NCBI RefSeq assembly: GCF_003867015.1
Contig: NZ_CP032548.1
Location: forward strand, 2,237,001-2,301,000
Source: Tenacibaculum singaporense
GTDB lineage: Bacteria; Bacteroidota; Bacteroidia; Flavobacteriales; Flavobacteriaceae
Direction of reading: 5' to 3'
DNA length: 64,000 bases
The stretch's first letter is position 1. Every line of letters starts with the position of its first letter. Both the position numbers and the translations under genes were made by a program. Below are positions 44,725-54,037 of this stretch, piece by piece. The notes beneath the pieces were generated by a model. It saw only the letters and a program-made list of their open reading frames with translations, was not told where the DNA came from and searched no databases.

Positions 44725-45969
44725 CTAATCACGATCCTTCAACACCTTAAAACGTTCGTTATAACTTTCAAACTCATCATTATTGTTGTAAATACTAACT
44801 AATTCAATGGCTTTCTTCCCTTCTTTAAGTGCTAATTGTTGCTGTCCTTCTTTTTTATAGGCTTCTGCTAAAGCCATATGCATAAAAGCAGAGTTGGGGA
44901 AATATTGTATACCTAGCAGGGCCAAATTCTTTAACTGTTGGTATTTACCCCATTTTTGTGCCAATTGAATATGCCCTGAAATACTAAAACCGTAACCATG
45001 TGCATTTTCTATAGGGTAAATAGTAAACCCATATATTGAAGACAATTTATCATAATATGCTTTGTAATAGCTGTGTGCAAAATTTTCATTTTTTTGCCAG
45101 CCAGCTAATCCAGAGTTTCGCCACAAGCTATTGGGATAAATCGCTTCTAAACCAGATCTAATTCCAGCCAACGCCATTAAGTAATGCTCTTCATCCTTAA
45201 TAATATCTACCTTAATTTTAACATTATTAACCGTATAGTTTTTTAATTTCTGAATAGCTTCTTCAAAAGCTTCCTTTGATCCAGGGTAATCAGGAAAATC
45301 ACTTTCTGCCCTTCCAAAATAAAATGTTGATCGCTGATAGTCAGAGTTATCATTCTTTGCCATGATTTCATCTATTATTTTCGTTCCCATCTCTCTATCC
45401 CACTCTAAATGTGCAGACAACGCAATATAACCATTGAACATATCTGGTTGTCTTAAAAATGCTTGATATAAAAAGCCTGTTGTGGGTGATAATCCTATGA
45501 TTGTCCTATGAGAATTAACTCGGTAGTTACTTTGGATGTAAGGGATAAGCTCTTTTTTGAAAAACTCCAAGGTTTTATCAGGTGTACCTTTCCACCTTTC
45601 ATAATTGAACTCGTGACGTTTATCATATTCACCGTTGGTCAAACCAATTACAATTGATTCAGGCATTTTACTTCTTGATGCCATATACTTGGTAATGGTC
45701 TGGGTGGCTTCAAATAAGTATTCTGCCTCAAGCACAAAAACTACAGGGTAGTCTTGCACGTGCTCATTGTATTTCGGAGGCAGAGAAATAAAAAGTTCTC
45801 TCTCCTCCCCTAGCAGTTTGCTATACAATTTCACCTTGCTACCAATAGTAATAGACTTGTTATTTTCAACTTGTGATTTTTGAGATATTACCTGTTCTTT
45901 TTGCTGTGCGTTGCTACAAGAAAAGCAGCACAACACAGCTACTAATACTAGCGATTTAATAAAGTTCAT
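44725..45969 (-). CDS. Secreted esterase lipoprotein with TPR-like C-terminus (copy 2)
   Basis: Tandem paralogue of the preceding gene, 414 residues. It has the same 24-residue lipoprotein signal, then an esterase domain with VVFVLEAEYLF, nucleophile serine in IGLSPTTG and histidine in DEEHYLMA, and a C-terminal TPR-like repeat (NSAFMHMALAEAYKKEGQQQLALKEGKKAIELV). The two proteins diverge after the signal peptide, while the upstream DNA and first codons stay very similar, so the duplication included the control region. It lies divergent from the LytS/LytTR genes, which may control it. Confidence 0.85.
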   Translation of the reverse strand: MNFIKSLVLVAVLCCFSCSNAQQKEQVISQKSQVENNKSITIGSKVKLYSKLLGEERELFISLPPKYNEHVQDYPVVFVLEAEYLFEATQTITKYMASRSKMPESIVIGLTNGEYDKRHEFNYERWKGTPDKTLEFFKKELIPYIQSNYRVNSHRTIIGLSPTTGFLYQAFLRQPDMFNGYIALSAHLEWDREMGTKIIDEIMAKNDNSDYQRSTFYFGRAESDFPDYPGSKEAFEEAIQKLKNYTVNNVKIKVDIIKDEEHYLMALAGIRSGLEAIYPNSLWRNSGLAGWQKNENFAHSYYKAYYDKLSSIYGFTIYPIENAHGYGFSISGHIQLAQKWGKYQQLKNLALLGIQYFPNSAFMHMALAEAYKKEGQQQLALKEGKKAIELVSIYNNNDEFESYNERFKVLKDRD

Positions 45970-46145
45970 ACTATTTTTTTCTTTTGAATTACACCACGAA
46001 TTAAACCTTAAAACAGCTTGTTTTTAAAGAAATAGAAGAACTAGAGCTATTAGTCGCTATATAGTCTTAATTCATCAGTGTATTTATTTATATACCGTTT
46101 ACAACTATTTATATACTGGTATTGCTTGTTTAGAGATTAACTACT
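45970..46145. repeat. Duplicated upstream region, copy 2
   Basis: This is the second copy of the region at 44522-44700, lying between the second esterase gene and the sensor kinase gene. The TATATACCGTTTACAAC block is preserved exactly and is a candidate binding site for the adjacent LytTR regulator. Confidence 0.8.
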
Positions 46146-46179
46146 ACTTGTAAATTTTAATTTCCTATTTTTAAAACCT

Positions 46180-47208
46180 ATGAAACTATATAAAATCTAT
46201 ACCCAAAGTAGAATACTGCAACATATTACCTTCTGGATAGTATTATTTGCTATTTATATTCTTTCTTATAGCGGTAACAGCGAGTATTTTATATATTATG
46301 CTAAGAATAATGGACTCAAGTTTCCTTTTTATATAGTTGCTGCCTATACCCTTAACTATTGGCAGGTTCCTAAGTTTTTAAGTAAGAAAAAATATACTTT
46401 GTTTATCTTAACGTTTGTCCTTACTTCCTTTACACTTGTATTTTCATTCAAATTAGTTTTGAATATCCAATCCGGATATGAAATGCATGTTTTCAACTTA
46501 TTAAGCTACCTCTCTAAAACCTTAATGTTTTATACTCCTGCTCTATTAATTTACGGGTATCAAACACATCAAAAACAACAGCAAGAAAAAGATCGCTTGT
46601 TGTTATTACGACAGGAGAAATTAGACACTGAGCTAAAATATTTAAAGGCTCAATTGAATCCACATTTCTTGTTTAATACGCTTAATAATCTTTACTCTTT
46701 TGTTATTACTAATTCACCCAAAGCTGGTGATATGATTTTACAACTTTCTGAAATTTTAGATTATGTACTCTATAAAAGTCAGACAAGTTTTATTAATATC
46801 AATGAAGAAATAAAATGTATTGAAAACTATATCAGCCTTGAAAAAATACGTTATGGGGAGCGCCTACATGTTGAGTTACACAAACCCACAACAATCGTAA
46901 ATAAGCAAATAGCTCCTTTGTTATTACTTTCTATTGTTGAAAACGCTTTTAAACACGGAGCTAGTGGTAATTTAGCCAATCCAACAATTAAAATTGTAAT
47001 ACATACCGATCAAGAAACTATTTATTTTGATGTTTGGAACACTAAAAACAACGATTTACAAGGAGCGATAAATGATTCTTATAAAGAAGGAATTGGATTG
47101 AGTAATATTAAGCGCCAACTCAATTTGTTATACCCAGATAAGCACGTATTAACAATTGAAGATACCACTAACGATTTCAACCTAAAACTTCAACTAAAAA
47201 CAATATAA
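46180..47208 (+). CDS. LytS/YehU-type sensor histidine kinase
   Basis: Membrane kinase of 342 residues with four N-terminal membrane segments (about 18-34, 48-62, 72-96 and 108-128) and a PF06580 kinase domain. The phospho-acceptor is His162 in LKAQLNPHFLFNTLNN. The ATP-binding N-box is LLLLSIVENAFKHG and the G-box is GIGLSNIKRQL. Its partner response regulator starts 2 bp downstream. The signal is unknown, since the membrane domain lacks an extracytoplasmic sensor. It is divergent from the esterase pair. Confidence 0.92.
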   Translation: MKLYKIYTQSRILQHITFWIVLFAIYILSYSGNSEYFIYYAKNNGLKFPFYIVAAYTLNYWQVPKFLSKKKYTLFILTFVLTSFTLVFSFKLVLNIQSGYEMHVFNLLSYLSKTLMFYTPALLIYGYQTHQKQQQEKDRLLLLRQEKLDTELKYLKAQLNPHFLFNTLNNLYSFVITNSPKAGDMILQLSEILDYVLYKSQTSFININEEIKCIENYISLEKIRYGERLHVELHKPTTIVNKQIAPLLLLSIVENAFKHGASGNLANPTIKIVIHTDQETIYFDVWNTKNNDLQGAINDSYKEGIGLSNIKRQLNLLYPDKHVLTIEDTTNDFNLKLQLKTI

Positions 47209-47210
47209 CT

Positions 47211-47918
47211 ATGGCTATAAGATGTTTATTAATAGATGACGAACCACCAGCAATTGAGTTATTAAAAAAGCACATTAGTACGCTACCTGACGTTGAAATT
47301 GTAGGGACTTGTTATAGTACTATAGAAGCCTCTAGCATACTAGCAAATCAAAAAGTTGATTTGATCTTTTTAGACATTCAAATGCCAGTTCTTACAGGTT
47401 TAGAGTTTTTAAAAACTAAAAAGGATCTTCCTAAAGTTATCCTTACCACGGCATATAGAGAATATGCGGTAGAGAGTTATGAGTACGATGTGATTGATTA
47501 TCTCTTAAAGCCTATATCCTTTACTCGCTTTTTTAAAGCAATAGAAAAGTATTATCAAAAATCAGATAGTATAGCTCATACGCCTCTCTCTATTGAGCAC
47601 AACAACACAGCGTATATACATGTAAACATTAATAAAAAAATACACAAAGTGTTGTTAGCTAACATTCTTTATATTGAAAGCTTAAAAGACTATGTTAAAA
47701 TTCATACCAAGGAAAAAACACTGATTGTAAAATCAAATATTGGGAGTATTGAACAGCAACTTCCAACCTCACAATTTGTTAGGGTACACAGATCATATAT
47801 TGTAGCAATTGATAAAATAACCGCCTATACCAACCTTGATATTGAAATTGGCGCTATTGAAATTCCTATTGGGCAAACCTATAAGGAGAAAGTGAAGATG
47901 TTGTATAATATACCTTAA
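47211..47918 (+). CDS. LytTR-type response regulator
   Basis: Response regulator of 235 residues: receiver domain (1-120) with phosphorylation site Asp55 in LIFLDIQMP and the switch residues in ILTTAY, and a C-terminal LytTR DNA-binding domain (about 135-233: ILYIESLKDYVKIHT, FVRVHRSYIV). It forms a two-component system with the adjacent kinase. Likely targets are the divergent esterase genes, whose duplicated upstream region contains conserved ACCGTTTAC-type boxes; this is inference. Confidence 0.93.
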   Translation: MAIRCLLIDDEPPAIELLKKHISTLPDVEIVGTCYSTIEASSILANQKVDLIFLDIQMPVLTGLEFLKTKKDLPKVILTTAYREYAVESYEYDVIDYLLKPISFTRFFKAIEKYYQKSDSIAHTPLSIEHNNTAYIHVNINKKIHKVLLANILYIESLKDYVKIHTKEKTLIVKSNIGSIEQQLPTSQFVRVHRSYIVAIDKITAYTNLDIEIGAIEIPIGQTYKEKVKMLYNIP

Positions 47919-47944
47919 CTTTTCTAATAATGTAATCACAAAAA

Positions 47945-47980
47945 ATGTTCCACTAAAATTGGAAAACTTTAATGGAACAC
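47945..47980 (-). terminator. Hairpin terminating the ABC/peptidase operon
   Basis: TGTTCCA (47946-47952) pairs with TGGAACA (47973-47979), with inner TAAA/TTTA pairs. On the minus strand it is followed by TTTTTTG, 25-60 bp after the stop of the fusion gene. Confidence 0.65.
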
Positions 47981-48003
47981 ATTAAAAAAATAGTCAGCTA
48001 ATA

Positions 48004-51000
48004 CTATTGTTCTTCCGCTATCAATTCTTTTTTCTTTAAAAGAATTTCTTTGCTATCTACGGTTTCAAATAAATCATGAAGAAGGTATTGCGACGAACTA
48101 GGAATTACTTCTTTTAAATAGTGTAATAAATCCTTCGTTGTAGCATATCTATTCGTAGTTGCTTTTATTTTTCCGTTGTAGGTATTCCAATCTTCAATAA
48201 ATCGTTGTAACGCCAAATTCACCTTATCCTCTCCAATCTTATCTTGTAAGATATACATTGCCAAAGCACCTTTGTTGTAATATACATAGTCTTGATTTCC
48301 TACCAATGCTAATGAAGGTTCTGGAGTTTTCGTTTTCTTTCGTTCTCTATTATAGGTTTCTTCTTGATATGCTAAAAACTGTGTTACTTTTTCTTTCGGG
48401 TAATTGTTTTTTAACACCATTAAGGCGCCGTATTGTGCTAAGGTTTCTAAAATCATGTGTTTTCCTTGCACATTAGCTGCTTCTATCTGCATTCCCCACC
48501 ATTGATGCGCCACTTCATGTGCCGTTACATAAAATGCCATATCTACATCTTTCTCATCATCAATATCCAACACAAAACCAATCGCTTCAGAAAACGGAAT
48601 CGTCCCCGGAAAAGACTGCGCAAACTCTGCATATCTAGGAAATTCCATAATGCGTAGTTGTTTATACTGATACGGACTGAAATGAGTGCTAAAATACTCG
48701 AGCGATTTTTTCATAGAAAGCATCATTCTATCTAGATTGTAATTGTGCTTTTTATGGTAGTAAATTTCTAAATCTACCACCTTGTCTTTATATAGCCATT
48801 TATCTTTTACAGTAGTATATTTAGCAGAAACAACGCTATAAAAATTAATCATCGGCTGGTTCATTTTATAGTGGAAATAGTTGCGTTCTCCCTCTTTCCA
48901 CTGCTTGATTAAATTTCCAGGAACCACCGCTGTTTGATCTGAAGCTGTCCCGATAACCATTTCGAAGTGTATTCCGTCAGAATCACTTCCTGAACGCGCG
49001 TTTACAAGTTCATTGGCATCTTCTCTCCTAACCTTATTCAATCTTGGTGCTAGCTGAAATTTCGCTCGCTCGTCGGCATCTCTAAGTTCGTATTTTCTAT
49101 TGTAGCCTATTGTAGGAAATTCCTCATTGTTAAAAAACGTTCCGTTGTGTACTATATGCGTTTTTGGGCTTTCATCACTAAACCCTTTTGGTGTATAGCT
49201 TTGCTTAAAACTCATCTTTATAGAGTCGTTAGGTTGTAATCCTTCTGATAAAGTATAAACGGTATATTCAAATGGATTGTACGGAGTACTTTTTACCGTA
49301 GCACCATCAAAGGTTACGGAGTCTAATTGTACATGTGATGCTATTAATTTTTGAATATGAATTTCATTGATAGGTTCATCAAACGTATTTTTTAGCATAT
49401 AATAACCTTCAACGCTATAAGCTCTTGTTTTAGGGTACAGTTCTACTTTTAAATTTACTGCTGTAATCTTTGGTTGCGGAAGGTATTCAAACGATTTTAA
49501 CGTCTTTTCGTAGTTAACTCTAAAGGCTATTTCTTCAGTATTGGTCCAATAATCGTTAAGAATATTGGTATTGTAAAATATATAGCTTCCTATACCCCAA
49601 AAAAGCATTCCTGCAACGATTAAATACTGTATCAGTGGTTTTGTCATACGGTATTTTATAGCTTTTAAACGTTTTATAAGATGCGTTTCTGTACCTCTTG
49701 TTATTAATAACGCACTAATGATTAATAACATGATACCAAACACGAACCAATAGACTTTAATCCACAAATAAGGTTGTAAAAAATGTCCATAACCATTCAT
49801 TGCTGAATACGTACCTAAAGTTTTACCTCCAAACTTGTATAAACTGTGTTGAAACCCAAGATATTCTGAAGCAATATTCGCGATGAAAAACAGTAGGACT
49901 AAAAAGATACCCACAAATTTATGATTACTAATTGCTTGGAAGAAAAAGGCTACAAAGGTATATAGCATTAAGAAAGGTAGAATTTCTACAAAGAATCCGT
50001 AAAAATAAATAGCTAACTCAAATTGATAGTATCCATTAGCCATCTGAAACAGGATTCCTGTAGCAATCAAACTTAACATCAACACCATATAAATAACAAT
50101 AAGAGCAATAAATTTACTGGTAAAAGCAGTCACATCTGAAATGGAGGTAGCATCGTATATCAGATTCAGTTTAACAGTGCGTTCTTTCCAGATAAGTTCT
50201 CCTGAGTAAAATATAAGAATGATGATAAAAAAATACATCGACATTTCTTGTAATTCTTCAACTATAAAATAGGTTGCAGGGTAACTATCTACATCATAAA
50301 CAGTTCCTAAATTTACAGAGTTAATAAGAATAATGATGATTCCGCAAATAGCAATTGCCCAAAATGATGTTTCTTTCAACAATGATTTTACATAAAACTG
50401 AGAAAGCTTTAGCAACTGTAAACACTGAGTTTTAAAATTATAATTAATGTTTATGGTAGGAATTGGATAGTTCATTTTTGTAGAACTCTTTGACTTTTTC
50501 TCTAACTCTACTTTTTTTTGTTTTGGTATTTTAGTTAATAAGCTAAACGAAAATTTACGGTAACCAATAAATAAGATAACTATACCTAACAAACTCCAAA
50601 ACAATTTATTGTACAATACCACCCCACTAAATGATATTTCAAATGTATTCCGTTCTACAGCTGATAAATCTTTAGCTACCTGTGTTAAGGTAGTTAACGA
50701 AAAAGGATCTAAAATAGCTTGTAAAAATTCATTTGTTACCGCTTTAGTTAGTAAGAAGACAACAAATAAGATGATTCCTTGTGTGTAAACAACTAACAAT
50801 TTTCTACTCAACATTCCAGATACAAAAAATAGGCTAGCTCCAAAAAACAGTATGGGAAAAACTATAATTACAAACGATTGTATATAGGTAACTGTATTGA
50901 ATGGTAACATATCTTTATGCCAAGGCATATGCTCACCTACCATCATACCGAATAATACCCCACTAAAAATGATTAATAACACGGTAAAAGAACCTAAAAA

Positions 51001-51309
51001 TCGTCCTAATAAATAATCTCGTTTTTTAATGGGATTTGTAAATAATAATGCTTCTATATTATACTGATAATCGCGAAGTACAGGAACTCCCATAATCATA
51101 GATGCCATAATCATAAAAATGCCTGTAATTGCTCCCATGGTTTTAGCAACGATTAATGGGCTATTTTTCTTCATCAATCCAATTTCTACTCCTTGAAAAA
51201 CAAAGTCAACACCAACGATTGAAAACAAAAAGAGAAATACAAAAAACACATACGTTTCTGGACGTTTAGCTCTATACTTTAGTTCAAATTTGAATATTTC
51301 GTACCACAT
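48004..51309 (-). CDS. ABC transporter permease fused to M1-family aminopeptidase
   Basis: Large membrane protein of 1,101 residues from ATG 51309. The N-terminal half is an ABC-2-type permease with about 12 membrane segments in two sets (roughly 1-270 and 320-580). The C-terminal third is a periplasmic M1 aminopeptidase-like domain with HEVAHQWWG (His931 and His935), the third zinc ligand Glu955, and YYNKGA containing the proton-donor tyrosine. I reject an upstream start at 51354 because it would overlap the ATPase gene; MWYEIFKFELKYRAKRP is the family start. It forms an operon with the ATPase gene. Its transport role is unknown. Confidence 0.9.
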   Translation of the reverse strand: MWYEIFKFELKYRAKRPETYVFFVFLFLFSIVGVDFVFQGVEIGLMKKNSPLIVAKTMGAITGIFMIMASMIMGVPVLRDYQYNIEALLFTNPIKKRDYLLGRFLGSFTVLLIIFSGVLFGMMVGEHMPWHKDMLPFNTVTYIQSFVIIVFPILFFGASLFFVSGMLSRKLLVVYTQGIILFVVFLLTKAVTNEFLQAILDPFSLTTLTQVAKDLSAVERNTFEISFSGVVLYNKLFWSLLGIVILFIGYRKFSFSLLTKIPKQKKVELEKKSKSSTKMNYPIPTININYNFKTQCLQLLKLSQFYVKSLLKETSFWAIAICGIIIILINSVNLGTVYDVDSYPATYFIVEELQEMSMYFFIIILIFYSGELIWKERTVKLNLIYDATSISDVTAFTSKFIALIVIYMVLMLSLIATGILFQMANGYYQFELAIYFYGFFVEILPFLMLYTFVAFFFQAISNHKFVGIFLVLLFFIANIASEYLGFQHSLYKFGGKTLGTYSAMNGYGHFLQPYLWIKVYWFVFGIMLLIISALLITRGTETHLIKRLKAIKYRMTKPLIQYLIVAGMLFWGIGSYIFYNTNILNDYWTNTEEIAFRVNYEKTLKSFEYLPQPKITAVNLKVELYPKTRAYSVEGYYMLKNTFDEPINEIHIQKLIASHVQLDSVTFDGATVKSTPYNPFEYTVYTLSEGLQPNDSIKMSFKQSYTPKGFSDESPKTHIVHNGTFFNNEEFPTIGYNRKYELRDADERAKFQLAPRLNKVRREDANELVNARSGSDSDGIHFEMVIGTASDQTAVVPGNLIKQWKEGERNYFHYKMNQPMINFYSVVSAKYTTVKDKWLYKDKVVDLEIYYHKKHNYNLDRMMLSMKKSLEYFSTHFSPYQYKQLRIMEFPRYAEFAQSFPGTIPFSEAIGFVLDIDDEKDVDMAFYVTAHEVAHQWWGMQIEAANVQGKHMILETLAQYGALMVLKNNYPKEKVTQFLAYQEETYNRERKKTKTPEPSLALVGNQDYVYYNKGALAMYILQDKIGEDKVNLALQRFIEDWNTYNGKIKATTNRYATTKDLLHYLKEVIPSSSQYLLHDLFETVDSKEILLKKKELIAEEQ

Positions 51310-51322
51310 AATGTTACCTGTA

Positions 51323-52195
51323 TTAATAGTTATTAATTTGTGAGAAATACACATCTTCTAATCCAGCAGGTATGGGCATAAACCCATTCTTGGGGTCAGA
51401 TTCACTTACAATATTTATGATTGGTTTTCCTAGAAATAACTTTTCATTAATAACCGTATACTCTTGTTTATACCACTCTAACTCTTGTTTCTTAATTGTT
51501 TTTTGGTATACTTTTCCTTCTAGATTTTCTATTAGTTTTAAAGGACTTCCTTTTAATACTACTTGTCCCTGATTGATGATAGCCATATTGGTACACAATT
51601 CTTTAACATCCTCTACAATATGTGTTGATAAAATAACAATCGTATTTTCACCAACCTCACTTAACAAGTTGTAAAACCTATTACGTTCTGCAGGGTCTAA
51701 TCCTGCAGTAGGCTCATCAACTATAAGTAATTTAGGGCTGTTAAGTAAGGCTTGTGCAATACCAAAACGTTGCTTCATTCCTCCCGAATAACCATCTAAG
51801 TTTCGTTTTTTTGCCTCATACAAGTTTGTTTTGTGCAATAATGCTTTTACCAGTTCATCTCGCTCTTTTTTATTGGTAATTCCTTTTAATACTGCCAAAT
51901 GATTTAATAACGCTTCAGCAGATACTTTTGGGTATACACCAAACTGTTGTGGTAAATAACCGAGTACTCTTCTTACCGCATTCTTATTGTTTGTAACATT
52001 TAGATTATCAAGTACTACAGATCCTTCATCAGCATCTTGTAAAGTGGCAATAGTTCGCATTAAAGTTGATTTTCCTGCTCCGTTAGGTCCTAATAAACCA
52101 AACATTCCTTTAGGAATTTCTAACGATACATTTTGCAGTGCTTTTACACCATTTGCATAAGTTTTACTTAAATTTTTAATGGTTAAACTGTTCAT
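51323..52195 (-). CDS. ABC transporter ATP-binding protein
   Basis: ATPase subunit of 290 residues for the downstream permease-peptidase fusion. Walker A is GPNGAGKST (36-44), the Q-loop is YLPQQFGVYPK, the signature is YSGGMKQRFG, Walker B is LLIVDEPTAGLD and the H-loop is LSTHIVED. The C-terminal 70 residues are an extra beta region common in exporters of the ABC-2 type. It starts divergently from the second LytS kinase gene and precedes the fusion gene by 13 bp. Confidence 0.95.
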   Translation of the reverse strand: MNSLTIKNLSKTYANGVKALQNVSLEIPKGMFGLLGPNGAGKSTLMRTIATLQDADEGSVVLDNLNVTNNKNAVRRVLGYLPQQFGVYPKVSAEALLNHLAVLKGITNKKERDELVKALLHKTNLYEAKKRNLDGYSGGMKQRFGIAQALLNSPKLLIVDEPTAGLDPAERNRFYNLLSEVGENTIVILSTHIVEDVKELCTNMAIINQGQVVLKGSPLKLIENLEGKVYQKTIKKQELEWYKQEYTVINEKLFLGKPIINIVSESDPKNGFMPIPAGLEDVYFSQINNY

Positions 52196-52222
52196 TTTTT
52201 TGAGTGTTTAATTGATATTGAA

Positions 52223-52230
52223 CAAACCTA
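52223..52230 (-). promoter_or_regulatory. Predicted -7 element of the ABC operon
   Basis: The minus strand reads TAGGTTTG, a perfect TAnnTTTG match, 27 bp before the ATPase ATG. Confidence 0.45.
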
Positions 52231-52404
52231 ACCTTACCCTTTCTACTAGTAAAAGTTATGTGATGAATCTACAGTCCTAAGTGATACAAATAGTACTATA
52301 GGCTATAAAAGCATTTTATCACAGTTAACCATATTCTTATCCCTACAAATGCAATGTTTGTCAACTAATTTGTAAGGCGTATTTTATTTGACTAATATTG
52401 ACTT

Positions 52405-53199
52405 ATGAATTTTAGAATTACGGATAAAAAGAAGGCTATTATAAAGCGTGTTTATAAAATATCTCTTGTCTTAATAGGTGTTGTCATTGTTCTTTTTAAT
52501 GACACTTTTGGTAAGCTAGAAGGCTTTGTAGAATTTATAACGCTCTATTTTTTAGTGTTATTCTTTACTTTTTTTTATTGGTTGTTTAAACAAATAAAAT
52601 CGATTATTCGTTTAAAAAATGAAAAAACAAAAACTGAGTTGATGCATCTAAAAAGTCAGGTTAATCCTCATTTCTTTTTTAATACACTTAACAACCTTTA
52701 TGGTTTAGTAGGTAAAGATGCTGAAAAAGCGCAAGAGCTTATTTTAAAGCTTTCCGATATGATGCGTTACAGTGTTTATGATGGCGAAAAAGACACGGTT
52801 TTACTTTCTGAAGAAGTAACTTATCTACAAAATTATATAGAACTCCATAAAATGCGTTATCATAAAACTATTGATATACAATTCAACATTGATATAACAG
52901 ATAACGATCACAAAGTAATGCCCTTACTTTTTATTATCCTTTTAGAGAATGCCTTTAAACATGGCGTAGAAAACTTGAGAAAGAACGCTTATGTGCATTT
53001 AAATTTGACAGCTCATCAAAATGCTATAAATTTTGAAATTGAGAATAATTTTGATGCTACAGAAGAAAGTCAAGAAGAAGGCATTGGTTTGCAAAACTTA
53101 AAACGAAGATTAGAATTGGTGTATCCAAAAAATCATACATTGACTACTTCTAAGACTGATGATATCTATTACGCTAAACTGAATATTACAAACCTATGA
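52405..53199 (+). CDS. LytS-type sensor histidine kinase (second system)
   Basis: Kinase of 264 residues with two N-terminal membrane segments (about 15-32 and 40-62) and a PF06580 kinase core. The phospho-acceptor is His89 in KSQVNPHFFFNTLNN, the N-box FIILLENAFKHGVE, the G-box GIGLQNLKRRLEL. It overlaps its response regulator by four bases and is divergent from the ABC/peptidase operon, the same arrangement in which LytTR systems often control an ABC exporter next door. Confidence 0.92.
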   Translation: MNFRITDKKKAIIKRVYKISLVLIGVVIVLFNDTFGKLEGFVEFITLYFLVLFFTFFYWLFKQIKSIIRLKNEKTKTELMHLKSQVNPHFFFNTLNNLYGLVGKDAEKAQELILKLSDMMRYSVYDGEKDTVLLSEEVTYLQNYIELHKMRYHKTIDIQFNIDITDNDHKVMPLLFIILLENAFKHGVENLRKNAYVHLNLTAHQNAINFEIENNFDATEESQEEGIGLQNLKRRLELVYPKNHTLTTSKTDDIYYAKLNITNL

Positions 53200-53897
53200 T
53201 TAAGTACATTATTGTAGACGATGAACATATTGCCCACGATATTATTAAAGGCTATTGCGATTTATTACCAACTATGGAACTCAAAAAGCATTGTTACGAT
53301 GCTATTGAAGCTTTAGAGTATTTAAACAAACATCAAGTAGATTTAATCTTCTTGGATTTAAATATGCCTAAACTAAAAGGATTTGAGTTTTTAAAAACAT
53401 TGGCTTCTCCTCCTAAAGTAATCGTTACTACAGCCTACAAGGAGTTTGCCCTTGAAGGTTACGAGCTTAATATAGTTGATTATCTGCTTAAACCTTTTGG
53501 TTTTGAACGTTTTTTAAAAGCGGTTAATAAAGTAATTGGTACTCCACAAAATACTCAAATACAAAACGTCCCTAAAAACAATACTGAAAATACCAATAGT
53601 ATATTTCTTCGCAGTAATAAAAAGTATATTCAAGTTACACTTGATACCATTCAATATATAGAAGCTGCCGGAAACTACACAAAAATAGTTACCACTAATA
53701 ATACGGTTACTATAAGAGAAAAGATATCCGATGTATTACAGTCTCTACCAGAAAATGATTTTTTACAAGTGCATAAATCGTTTGCTGTAACTAAAAAATA
53801 TATTCACAGTATTGAAGGTAATAGAATTTTGATAGGAGATCATGTTATTCCTATTGGAAAAATGTACAAAATGAATATCGATAAATTATTGAGCTAA
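53196..53897 (+). CDS. LytTR-type response regulator (second system)
   Basis: Response regulator of 233 residues. The receiver has Asp54 in IFLDLNMPKLKG and VTTAYKEFA. The C-terminal LytTR domain (about 130-232) contains IQYIEAAGNYTKIVT and LQVHKSFAVTKKYI. It is translationally coupled to the kinase by a four-base overlap. It resembles the regulator at 47211, and the two systems are probably ancient paralogues. Likely target: the divergent ABC/peptidase operon. Confidence 0.93.
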   Translation: MIKYIIVDDEHIAHDIIKGYCDLLPTMELKKHCYDAIEALEYLNKHQVDLIFLDLNMPKLKGFEFLKTLASPPKVIVTTAYKEFALEGYELNIVDYLLKPFGFERFLKAVNKVIGTPQNTQIQNVPKNNTENTNSIFLRSNKKYIQVTLDTIQYIEAAGNYTKIVTTNNTVTIREKISDVLQSLPENDFLQVHKSFAVTKKYIHSIEGNRILIGDHVIPIGKMYKMNIDKLLS

Positions 53898-53945
53898 TTA
53901 CCTATCCTACTTCTAATCTTCTCATTTTCAATAAACAAAACAATC

Positions 53946-53979
53946 TTATAGTCGCTTAACAAAACTTTAACGACTATAA
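53946..53979. promoter_or_regulatory. Operator-like dyad upstream of the blaI-type gene (distal)
   Basis: TTATAGTCG (53946-53954) and CGACTATAA (53971-53979) are perfect 9-bp inverted repeats with a 16-base spacer. The half-site contains ACTATA, shared with the proximal dyad. Confidence 0.5.
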
Positions 53980-53985
53980 AAATAG

Positions 53986-54019
53986 TTTTATTACTACAAC
54001 TATAGTTATAGTAATAAAA
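53986..54019. promoter_or_regulatory. Operator-like 34-bp palindrome overlapping the blaI-type promoter
   Basis: The 34 bases are symmetric about AACTATAGTT except for one mismatched pair (C53997/A54008); the outer arms read TTTATTACTA and TAGTAATAAA. BlaI/MecI/CopY repressors bind such TAC.A..TGTA-like dyads as dimers. It ends 6 bp before the -7 element, so bound repressor would cover the -33 region. Confidence 0.7.
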
Positions 54020-54025
54020 TAATAC

Positions 54026-54033
54026 TATATTTG
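54026..54033 (+). promoter_or_regulatory. Predicted -7 element of the blaI-type operon
   Basis: TATATTTG, a perfect TAnnTTTG match, only four bases before the ATG. The transcript may be leaderless. Confidence 0.55.
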
Positions 54034-54037
54034 CTGC

